From JBAZHE01 sp964547855 (lineage in GTDB: Bacteria; Patescibacteriota; Patescibacteriia; Patescibacteriales; WJLG01), in assembly GCA_964547855.1 (NCBI GenBank), contig CAZJPG010000015.1, positions 1-35,913 of the forward strand: DNA of 35,913 bases. The letters are read 5' to 3'. Both the position numbers and the translations under genes were made by a program. The stretch's first letter is position 1. Every line of letters begins with the position of its first letter. Below, piece by piece: positions 30,928-35,913 of this stretch. The notes below the pieces were generated by a model, which had not been told where the DNA came from, searched no databases, and saw only the letters and a list, made by a program, of their open reading frames with translations.

Positions 30928-32492
30928 ACCTAAACAACATCCTGAAAAAAATATTCACTCCTGGATACTATTGGCTGCTTATTTTTTTGGCATTAATAGA
31001 GACGGCTTCATATTTTGGTTTCATATTTTGGGATCTAGACCACTGGTTCTTTGTCTTGATCTCTCTCTTAGTTCTTATAATTTCCCTCAAAAATATCCGC
31101 TACGGAGTCTATGCGGCCATTTTAGAGCTGCTAATAGGTTCAAAAGGTTATCTTCTCCATTTAGATATATCCGGAGGAACGATATCGATACGCATAGCTA
31201 TTTGGGCGATAATTTTGGGCGTTTGGCTAAAGTATTTCATATACTCACTAAGACAAAAAGATCAAACAAAACGATCGGTCTTTTTAAAAAAAGAAATATT
31301 GACCAGGGGATATTTTAAACTATTCCTAATTTTATTCGTCATGATAGCTTGGGGGGCTGTTAACGGATTCTTGCGCAATAGTTTCGACAATGCTTTTCTT
31401 GATTTCAATGGCTGGCTATACTTCGCCATAATTTTCCCAGTATACGAGGCAATATTCAATAAGAATTTACAACCCGAAGGAGAAAGCAATCCTTTTTGGC
31501 CAATATGGAGAGTATTCGCAGTTGGTATATCCTGGGCAGCAATAAAAACATACACAACACTATTCGTTTTCTCACACATACCAGGCAACGCCAATCCTTT
31601 GCGTGATTTCTTTACTCATCAAATGTACTACTGGATAAGGAATACGGGAGTAGGGGAGATAACGAATATGCCATCTGGATTCGTTAGAGTATTCTTTCAG
31701 TCGCATATTTTCCTTTTACCAGCCTTGTTTCTCCTTCTTCTTGCCATAGGGCGCTATTGGGGAGAGATAATCAAAAGCCGCAAACTCATAGCTTTCTCGA
31801 TCTTTTGGCTTTCGATAATATCCAGTCTTTTAGTAATATCGTTCTCAAGAAGTTTTTGGGTTGGTCTAGCGACCGGATTATTGCTTTATGGCTTTCTAGC
31901 TTGGAAAAGATTCGGGCTGCGACGCCTGGCGATAACCTGCGCCTTATTGATCGGATGCTCCGCTATAGGATTAGGCATTATGACGGTCACTATAAAATTT
32001 CCCTACCCCAAGACTTCTACCAATTTCAACGTAGCAGATGCCTTAGCCGACAGAGCAAAAAATGTTTCGAGCGAAGCTGCTGTATCATCACGCTCCGCCC
32101 TCTGGCCAAAACTTTGGGAGGGGATATACCACGACCCAATACTTGGCTCTGGTTTTGGAAAAACGATCAGCTATAAAACAAGCGACCCTAGAGCCATAAG
32201 CACTAGCGCCAACGGAATCTATACCACCTACGCCTTTGAATGGGGCTGGCTTGATGTTTGGATAAAGCTTGGAATATTTGGCATACTAGCCTACATCTAC
32301 ATATTATTCCGCATTTTTAAAGACTGCTTAGAGAAAGAGACTTTTGTATGCGACCTAATGAGCATAGTAATAATCGTCTTTGCAGCGGTCAATTTTTTCA
32401 CACCATACTCCAACCATCCATTAGGAATAGGTTTGTTGTTAGTGGCGGCGGCGGCTGTATCCTGGGAGAAAAAACCATGCCCTTGCGCTTAA
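30924..32492 (+). CDS. O-antigen ligase/polymerase-like membrane protein (Wzy/WaaL type)
   Basis: 522 residues with about eleven or twelve membrane helices and a large outer loop near the C-terminus. The Wzy_C-like region has SFSRSFWVGLATGLLLYGFLAWKRFGLRR, then LWEGIYHDPILGSGFGKTIS, the ligase motif GxGFG, and STSANGIYTTYAFEWGWLDVWIKLG with the conserved tail helix LGIFGILAYIYIL. It could polymerise glycan repeats or ligate them to a surface acceptor; the two cannot be separated from sequence. It is last in the cluster. No clear terminator follows, only a weak TGTGG/CCACA hairpin before the greA promoter. Confidence 0.88.
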   Translation: MNLNNILKKIFTPGYYWLLIFLALIETASYFGFIFWDLDHWFFVLISLLVLIISLKNIRYGVYAAILELLIGSKGYLLHLDISGGTISIRIAIWAIILGVWLKYFIYSLRQKDQTKRSVFLKKEILTRGYFKLFLILFVMIAWGAVNGFLRNSFDNAFLDFNGWLYFAIIFPVYEAIFNKNLQPEGESNPFWPIWRVFAVGISWAAIKTYTTLFVFSHIPGNANPLRDFFTHQMYYWIRNTGVGEITNMPSGFVRVFFQSHIFLLPALFLLLLAIGRYWGEIIKSRKLIAFSIFWLSIISSLLVISFSRSFWVGLATGLLLYGFLAWKRFGLRRLAITCALLIGCSAIGLGIMTVTIKFPYPKTSTNFNVADALADRAKNVSSEAAVSSRSALWPKLWEGIYHDPILGSGFGKTISYKTSDPRAISTSANGIYTTYAFEWGWLDVWIKLGIFGILAYIYILFRIFKDCLEKETFVCDLMSIVIIVFAAVNFFTPYSNHPLGIGLLLVAAAAVSWEKKPCPCA

Positions 32493-32533
32493 ACATATTG
32501 TGTGGTATTTTCTTTTCCACAATAAAGCAGTAC

Positions 32534-32562
32534 TTGTCATAAAAACGTATACAGTATATAAT
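32534..32562 (+). promoter_or_regulatory. Promoter of greA
   Basis: TTGTCA (32534-32539), a 17-base spacer and a perfect TATAAT (32557-32562), leaving a leader of about 37 nt before ATG 32606. Confidence 0.8.
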
Positions 32563-32605
32563 TCATTTTTTACTCACAAATCAAAAATAGAAAAAGACAT
32601 CATCT

Positions 32606-33073
32606 ATGAACGAACAAATCATTTCCCAGGAAGGGTACAACAAGCTCAAAGAGGAGTACGATGAGCTTGTAAACATTAAAAGAAGAGAGATCGCCGACAG
32701 AATAGAAAAAGCAAAGGAGCTTGGCGACCTTTCAGAGAATGCCGAATACCACGAAGCTAAAGACGCCCAAGCCTTCAATGAAGGCAGGATAGACGAATTG
32801 GCCACCTTGCTAAAGAACTTGACCGTAGTCGAGTCGGATGGCAATGGCAACGGAAAGATAACCATGGGCTCGAAGATAGAGGCTCAAAACCTTAAAACAG
32901 GAGAAAAGAGAAACTTCACGATCGTAAGTTTCAATGAGGCCGCTCCAGCCGAAGGAAAAATATCGAACGAATCACCAATAGGGCTAGCCTTCATTAACAG
33001 AAAGAAGGGAGATGAAATATCCGTGGAAACCCCCAAGGGAGAGATGAGATACAAAATATTAAAAGTTGAATAG
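32606..33073 (+). CDS. greA: Transcription elongation factor GreA
   Basis: 155 residues, normal for GreA (about 158). The N-terminal coiled coil (1-75) has YNKLKEEYDELVNIKRREIADRI and the tip GDLSENAEYHEAK with the acidic pair that reaches into the RNA polymerase secondary channel to stimulate transcript cleavage. The C-terminal FKBP-like domain includes ISNESPIGLAFINRKKGDEISVETPKGEMRYKI. It has its own promoter. Downstream an IS200/IS605-like element sits between the stop codon and what is probably the original terminator (33747-33773). There is no Shine-Dalgarno sequence (CATCTATG). Confidence 0.95.
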   Translation: MNEQIISQEGYNKLKEEYDELVNIKRREIADRIEKAKELGDLSENAEYHEAKDAQAFNEGRIDELATLLKNLTVVESDGNGNGKITMGSKIEAQNLKTGEKRNFTIVSFNEAAPAEGKISNESPIGLAFINRKKGDEISVETPKGEMRYKILKVE

Positions 33074-33095
33074 GAAAAAGATAAAATGACCTCCT

Positions 33096-33124
33096 CCCCG
33101 GGTTCCGCTCCGCTGCACCCGGGG
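33096..33124. repeat. IS end hairpin (right end relative to tnpA)
   Basis: CCCCGGGT (33096-33103) pairs perfectly with ACCCGGGG (33117-33124) around a 13-base loop, followed by TTTCC as at the other end of the element. Confidence 0.8.
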
Positions 33125-33169
33125 TTTCCAACTCGGCCATGAGAATCCAAAGGTGAAAGGAATAAAAAA

Positions 33170-33198
33170 GGCCTCAGAACAACCTTGTTGTCTGGGGC
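33170..33198 (-). terminator. Terminator overlapping the tnpA stop codon
   Basis: On the minus strand GCCCCAGA pairs with TCTGAGGC (33191-33198 with 33171-33178, one G-T pair), followed by CTTTTTTATT. The tnpA TGA (33174-33176) lies within the descending arm. Confidence 0.75.
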
Positions 33199-33602
33199 TT
33201 TTCTTTTTTATCCTGCCATTCGATGTACTTCCTGACTTGCTCTTCATTCAGTCCTACGGTTGAAGAGAAATACCCGACACTCCAGATGCCGTCCCAGTCG
33301 AGATACATGTCACGGATGAATTTGAACTTTTTCTGGATGTGCCGGCTGGAGTTAGCTTTCAATCTCTGGACGGCATCTGCCACGGCTATGTTCGGAGGTA
33401 TCTCCATCTGCAGATGAATATGGTCTTGGTCGGTGTTGACGGCCACAATGACGAGTGTCGGATATTTCTCGGCCGTATCGCGAAAACTGGCCATCAACTC
33501 TTGTTTGACGTAGTCCTTGATCCACTTCCTGCGATGCTTAGTGCCCCAGACAACATGGTATTGATGCTGATATGTCGAATGGTTTAGGCTTTGGATTCTC
33601 AT
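33174..33602 (-). CDS. tnpA: IS200/IS605 family transposase TnpA (Y1 HUH type)
   Basis: 142 residues from ATG 33602; the in-frame extension to 33638 would start with TTG inside a hairpin and is less likely. The HUH motif is HIHLQ (His61, His63). The probable nucleophilic tyrosine is Tyr126 in VRKYIEWQ, preceded by SVGYFSSTVG. The N-terminus STYQHQYHVVWGTKHRRKW is typical. TnpA cuts and rejoins single-stranded DNA at the element's hairpins as a dimer. No Shine-Dalgarno sequence is visible; instead a stable stem-loop (33612-33649) precedes the ATG and could limit translation, as described for IS200 itself. Confidence 0.92.
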   Translation of the reverse strand: MRIQSLNHSTYQHQYHVVWGTKHRRKWIKDYVKQELMASFRDTAEKYPTLVIVAVNTDQDHIHLQMEIPPNIAVADAVQRLKANSSRHIQKKFKFIRDMYLDWDGIWSVGYFSSTVGLNEEQVRKYIEWQDKKEKPQTTRLF

Positions 33603-33611
33603 GGACAACAG

Positions 33612-33649
33612 CTTAGCGTGTCTTGCGCCGGAGCACAAGAAACGCTAAG
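33612..33649 (-). promoter_or_regulatory. Leader stem-loop directly upstream of tnpA
   Basis: CTTAGCGT (33612-33619) pairs with ACGCTAAG (33642-33649), and inside TCTTG (33621-33625) pairs with CAAGA (33636-33640). The stem ends 9 bases before the tnpA ATG on the minus strand. IS200 is known to restrain its transposase by leader structure; this is a plausible counterpart. Confidence 0.65.
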
Positions 33650-33665
33650 TAATGTAGCCATTCAT

Positions 33666-33727
33666 CCCCGGACGGCGGCGGCGCGCGTGGGACGCTTATT
33701 GCTTTCTATGGGGCCGCCTGTCCGGGG
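33666..33727. repeat. IS end hairpin (left end relative to tnpA)
   Basis: CCCCGGAC plus GGCGGC (33666-33679) pairs with GCCGCC-T-GTCCGGGG (33713-33727), with a single bulged T, and TTTCC follows as at the opposite end. The long loop contains GCGCGCG. Confidence 0.8.
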
Positions 33728-33746
33728 TTTCCTGGATAAGAAAAAG

Positions 33747-33773
33747 AGACGGACATAAGAGTCCGTCTTTTTT
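33747..33773. terminator. Bidirectional terminator, probably the original greA terminator
   Basis: AGACGGAC (33747-33754) pairs perfectly with GTCCGTCT (33761-33768), followed by six T on the plus strand and by TCTTTTTC on the minus strand. It also ends the minus-strand gene at 33804-34175. Confidence 0.85.
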
Positions 33774-33803
33774 GTCTTTTTATCCACATCGTCAACTACA
33801 GCG

Positions 33804-34175
33804 TCAACGAACGACAAGCATCCAAATTGTCGCGCCGACCAAATACAATATTGATGTGATCGAAGACATCTTCAGAAGAGTCTTTATGTCTCCTGGCGTC
33901 CCAAAATTACTGGGCAGACTTATAACCAAGACACAGGCAGATATTACAACGCTTACGCCAAGAAAAAAAGAGGCAGCAAATGGTGGTGGCCAATACCCCT
34001 TCTTTATTGCCGCAATAGAAATGATCAGTGGCAGGAATAAAATCGCAGACAAGAGAACGCCGCAAAATCTAAAATTATATCTGACAAACCTTTTATTATT
34101 CCACATAACCACGATCGCAAGCAATGAAACGGAGCCACCAAAAATAAGTAGATAAGAAGCAAGAGATCCCTCCAT
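33804..34175 (-). CDS. Four-helix membrane protein, unknown function
   Basis: 123 residues with four hydrophobic segments (about 7-25, 38-57, 67-86 and 104-121). Between them lie a basic loop (NNKRFVRYNFR), KKGYWPPPF and a polar loop (PSNFGTPGDIKTLLKMSS). No family is recognised. The start is well supported: CGGAGG lies 6 bases before ATG, with a promoter further upstream (34222-34250). It ends about 30 bases before a shared bidirectional terminator. As a solitary gene with a strong ribosome binding site it resembles the accessory genes at the start of the window. Confidence 0.72.
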   Translation of the reverse strand: MEGSLASYLLIFGGSVSLLAIVVMWNNKRFVRYNFRFCGVLLSAILFLPLIISIAAIKKGYWPPPFAASFFLGVSVVISACVLVISLPSNFGTPGDIKTLLKMSSITSILYLVGATIWMLVVR

Positions 34176-34221
34176 ATAAAACCTCCGAATTGATGTTAAA
34201 AAACGAAAAGAACAGTATTAA

Positions 34222-34250
34222 ACAATAACATATATAGTAAAAAATGTCAA
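34222..34250 (-). promoter_or_regulatory. Promoter for the gene at 33804-34175
   Basis: On the minus strand a perfect TTGACA (34245-34250), a 17-base spacer and TATTGT (34222-34227). Its -35 box is one half of the palindrome at 34245-34258. Confidence 0.7.
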
Positions 34251-34258
34251 TATTGACA
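34245..34258. promoter_or_regulatory. 14-bp palindrome with face-to-face -35 boxes
   Basis: TGTCAATATTGACA is a perfect palindrome holding TTGACA on each strand. Each half has a matching -10-like box at 17 bases: TATTGT on the minus strand, TAAAAA (34276-34281) on the plus strand. The divergent promoters would share one binding surface, or the palindrome could be a repressor operator. Confidence 0.5.
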
Positions 34259-34281
34259 GTAATTTGACATCATGATAAAAA
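34253..34281 (+). promoter_or_regulatory. Possible promoter for the small ORF at 34371
   Basis: TTGACA (34253-34258), a 17-base spacer and the weak -10 TAAAAA (34276-34281). A second TTGACA lies at 34264-34269 without a good partner. Confidence 0.4.
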
Positions 34282-34370
34282 TATGGTGGGTATGATTTTC
34301 ATGCCCTTGTGCTGTAAACATGCTTGTCGAGTCAAAAAGGCTCTATGAGTTCTTCCGAAGGAGGGCGGCA

Positions 34371-34454
34371 ATGAAGCTTTTCACGGCCACAATGCTCATC
34401 CTTTTTATGCCCTTTCTTGATGCGCTCCTAAATTTAAGGATCGTAATCAAATAA
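34371..34454 (+). CDS. 27-residue hydrophobic peptide
   Basis: The peptide starts MKLFTATMLILFMPFLDALL and ends in the basic NLRIVIK. AAGGAGG lies 6 bases before the ATG, a better ribosome binding site than most genes here have, which is the main reason to list it. The hydrophobic core (about 3-20) could cross a membrane once. Similar shapes occur in type I toxins and small membrane regulators, but no antisense RNA is evident. Two GC-rich hairpins follow (34489-34538). Chance remains possible at this length. Confidence 0.4.
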   Translation: MKLFTATMLILFMPFLDALLNLRIVIK

Positions 34455-34488
34455 GATCCGGGCAAAGGAATTATAAAGAGCACCAAAA

Positions 34489-34538
34489 CGCCCCGTTTCC
34501 AAGGCGGGGCGGCGGAAGAAGGCCGCCTCAAGGCGGCC
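34489..34538. repeat. Two tandem GC-rich hairpins
   Basis: CGCCCCG (34489-34495) pairs with CGGGGCG (34505-34511), and GGCCGCC (34521-34527) pairs with GGCGGCC (34532-34538) around a TCAA loop. The GC content is far above the surroundings. No T run follows directly, so they are not clear terminators; a remnant of a mobile element or an RNA structural domain is possible. Confidence 0.6.
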
Positions 34539-34587
34539 CTAATCCAATCCGTTTTTCAACTGGCTAGATGACCAGTATAAACAAACA

Positions 34588-34827
34588 TTAAAAAGTTCTT
34601 TTTTTAAAAAAAATAACCACAAGTAAAAAAACAACAAAAGTTAGCCGAATAAAAAAAATAAAAGCTAACAAGTGGTTAAAGCAAAAAACGGCAATCGTCA
34701 AATAAAAACCTCTTCTGGTAAAAACGCGATTACCGCAAAACCCTGTTTTAAAAGCACTCAGCAATAGCGGGGAGCAAAACGAGAATTTTCTAAAAATCGA
34801 CCTCAAAGAGAGTCGATTTTATTTTTG
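34588..34827 (+). ncRNA. Candidate A-rich structured RNA upstream of lysS
   Basis: This stretch has no convincing ORF but contains nested pairing: TAACCAC (34614-34620) with GTGGTTA (34672-34678), enclosing GTTAGC (34640-34645) with GCTAAC (34664-34669). A second domain pairs CGG-C-AATCG (34689-34697) with CGATT-A-CCG (34727-34735), followed by AAAAC/GTTTT (34737-34749). Loops are strongly A-rich. A clear terminator closes it (34793-34827). A weak promoter (TTTTCA, 17 bases, TATAAA ending near 34581) lies before it. No known RNA family was recognised. Nested pairs with unpaired A-rich loops are more than expected by chance but remain unproven. Confidence 0.42.
34793..34827 (+). terminator. 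Terminator before lysS
   Basis: AAAATCGAC (34793-34801) pairs perfectly with GTCGATTTT (34812-34820), followed by ATTTTTG. The T run overlaps the -35 box of the lysS promoter. Confidence 0.85.
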
Positions 34828-34853
34828 ACAAAAAGACTATTATAACTTAAAAT
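34825..34853 (+). promoter_or_regulatory. Promoter of lysS
   Basis: A perfect TTGACA (34825-34830), a 17-base spacer and TAAAAT (34848-34853). The leader is about 54 nt. Confidence 0.75.
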
Positions 34854-34876
34854 ATATTATATAAATAATAGTTTTT

Positions 34877-34906
34877 CCCATTCCAATGGCGGAAAATGGG
34901 ATTTTT
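34877..34906 (+). promoter_or_regulatory. Attenuator-like hairpin in the lysS leader
   Basis: CCCATT (34877-34882) pairs with AATGGG (34895-34900), followed by ATTTTT, ending 7 bases before the lysS ATG. The left arm can alternatively pair in CCATTCCAATGG (34878-34889), so two exclusive folds exist. Confidence 0.45.
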
Positions 34907-34913
34907 AGTAAAT

Positions 34914-35913
34914 ATGGAAAATCAGCAAAAAAAACTAGAGTCTGCAGGCAGTGAACGTGAGGACCGCCTCAAAAAATTAGAAGAAATAAAAAATCTCGGC
35001 ATCAACCCTTACCCATCGAAGACAGCCCCCAAAAAAATGGTGGCCGATGTTTTGTCTGATTTTGAAAAACTAGAAAAATCTGGCGATAAAATATTTTTAG
35101 CCGGGCGTTTAATGATAATAAGAAGTTTTGGCAACCTCTCTTTCTCTCAACTTCAAGATCAATCCGGTCAAATACAGATAGCCATGTCAAAAAAAGACAT
35201 GGACGCCGAACTGTTCAAAAGATTTACCAAGCTCGTCGATATGGGCGACTTCGTTGAAGTAGAAGGTACCTGTTTCGTAACCCACAAAGGAGAAAAGAGC
35301 ATAATGGTGAGCAATTGGAAATTACTTTCAAAAGCCATTTTGCCTTTACCGGAAAAATGGCATGGATTATCCGAGGACGATGAAAGATATCGCAAAAGAT
35401 ATTTAGATATTTTAACGAACCCAGAGCTTAAGGATCTTTTCTTGAAGAAATCCAAATTTTGGGCAGTAACACGCCGCTTTCTTATTGACCATGGGTTTTT
35501 TGAGGTCGAGACTCCGACCTTAGAAACAACTACCGGAGGGGCGGAGGCCAACCCTTTCCACACCCACCACGACGACTTTGATCTAGATGTCTATCTTCGC
35601 ATATCTATTGGTGAGCTTTGGCAAAAAAGACTTATGGCCGCCGGTTTCGAAAAGACATTTGAGATCGGTCGTGCCTATCGCAACGAAGGATCATCTCCTA
35701 ACCACCTGCAAGAATTCACTAACATGGAATTTTATTGGGCATATGCCAACTATGAAGATGGTATGAAATTGACCCAAAAACTATATCAAACGATCGGACA
35801 AGAAGTTTTTGGCACCACAAAATTCAAAACAAGAGAATATGAATACGACCTATCAGGAGAATGGCCAAAGATAGATTACCGCGACGAAATACTCAAACAG
35901 ACCAATATCGACA
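34914..35913 (+). CDS. lysS: Lysyl-tRNA synthetase, class II (3' end outside the window)
   Basis: 333 complete codons of an expected about 490-500. The N-terminus MENQQKKLESAGSEREDRLKKLEEIKNLGINPYP leads to the OB-fold anticodon-binding domain (FLAGRLMIIRSFGNLSFSQLQDQSGQIQI), then the class II catalytic core: DILTNPELKDLFLKKSKFWAVTRRFLIDHGFFEVETPTLET (motif 1) and FEIGRAYRNEGSSPNHLQEFTNMEFYWAY (motif 2). Motif 3 would lie past the edge. The enzyme charges tRNA-Lys. Usual 'PGGAxAxPF' is GGAEANPFHT here. There is no clear Shine-Dalgarno sequence; the leader has a terminator-like hairpin that could control expression. Confidence 0.95.
   Translation, partial: MENQQKKLESAGSEREDRLKKLEEIKNLGINPYPSKTAPKKMVADVLSDFEKLEKSGDKIFLAGRLMIIRSFGNLSFSQLQDQSGQIQIAMSKKDMDAELFKRFTKLVDMGDFVEVEGTCFVTHKGEKSIMVSNWKLLSKAILPLPEKWHGLSEDDERYRKRYLDILTNPELKDLFLKKSKFWAVTRRFLIDHGFFEVETPTLETTTGGAEANPFHTHHDDFDLDVYLRISIGELWQKRLMAAGFEKTFEIGRAYRNEGSSPNHLQEFTNMEFYWAYANYEDGMKLTQKLYQTIGQEVFGTTKFKTREYEYDLSGEWPKIDYRDEILKQTNID

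Larger units (their letters stand above)
33090..33733 (-). mobile_element. IS200/IS605-family insertion sequence (tnpA only)
   Basis: A Y1 transposase gene on the minus strand is flanked by two GC-rich palindromes, 33096-33124 and 33666-33727, that share the outline TCCCCGG...CCGGGGTTTCC. These are expected as the subterminal hairpins recognised by TnpA in single-strand transposition. No tnpB is present. The exact ends cannot be fixed without an empty site; the coordinates are the hairpins plus several flanking bases. There are no target duplications, as expected for this family. Both hairpins and the intact frame suggest it could still be mobile. Confidence 0.8.

Noticed and set aside
34371..34538. 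Type I toxin-antitoxin locus
   Set aside because: The peptide has a suitable shape, but no antisense promoter or RNA could be identified opposite it.
34588..34806. Minus-strand ORF of 72 codons rich in Phe and Leu
   Set aside because: Its hydrophobicity comes from the A-rich opposite strand; TTG start, no ribosome binding site, and it overlaps the plus-strand terminator.
1..35913. tRNA genes, rRNA genes and CRISPR arrays
   Set aside because: Gaps were scanned for T-arm consensus, conserved rRNA segments and evenly spaced direct repeats; none was found by eye.

Overview
The window looks like a chromosomal segment of a Patescibacteria (Candidate Phyla Radiation) genome, probably of the Parcubacteria/Falkowbacteria type. 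The reasons are the moderately AT-rich sequence, tightly packed short genes, a pgk-eno-gpmI lower-glycolysis operon, many small membrane proteins without known function, a membrane-anchored Clp-like ATPase and an exopolysaccharide cluster. TGA is used as an ordinary stop (argG, pgk, the PDZ gene), which argues against the Gracilibacteria/SR1 code. The lineage is inferred from gene content; no marker gene could be compared.

Region 1 (1-6080) is accessory in character. It has a trypsin-like protease tail, tiny membrane proteins, an apparently orphan argG, a small methyltransferase, a HIT/DUF4922-type nucleotidyltransferase whose natural start lies upstream of an in-frame TAA, and two unknown proteins. 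Most of these genes stand alone with their own promoter (TTGACN-N17-TATAAT-like) and hairpin terminator, and several carry a strong AGGAGG-type ribosome binding site. Region 2 (5715-11156) has a two-gene membrane/Clp-like AAA+ unit, a WecA/TagO-type transferase overlapping a VanZ-QueH fusion, and a gene with an almost leaderless promoter.

Region 3 (11176-18020) is one long operon: a membrane protein, a PDZ pseudoprotease, pgk, eno, gpmI, and a shortened gpmI paralogue that has lost most metal ligands. Converging with it are a DUF212 phosphatase-like gene and gyrB. Region 4 (20735-24632) carries an unknown single-pass membrane protein with rodA, then ribosomal protein L25 with a DUF3048 protein. 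Region 5 (24685-27419, minus strand) is the translation-termination set rpmE, prfA, prmC. Between prfA and prmC sits a plus-strand unit of about 360 nt with its own promoter and strong terminator, a good candidate for an unrecognised non-coding RNA.

Region 6 (27634-32492) is a surface polysaccharide cluster (flippase, GT4 and GT2 glycosyltransferases, O-antigen-ligase-like polymerase). Its lipid-carrier step could be supplied by the transferase at 8854. Region 7 has greA, a complete-looking IS200/IS605-type tnpA-only insertion sequence that seems to have separated greA from its terminator, a small membrane protein, a 27-residue hydrophobic peptide ORF, GC-rich hairpins, a second candidate structured RNA, and the start of lysS behind an attenuator-like leader.

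A pattern runs through the window. Most core genes start without a Shine-Dalgarno sequence, in an A-rich context such as AAAATATG, and some promoters leave almost no 5' leader. The solitary accessory genes tend to have near-perfect Shine-Dalgarno sequences. No tRNA, rRNA or CRISPR array was found.
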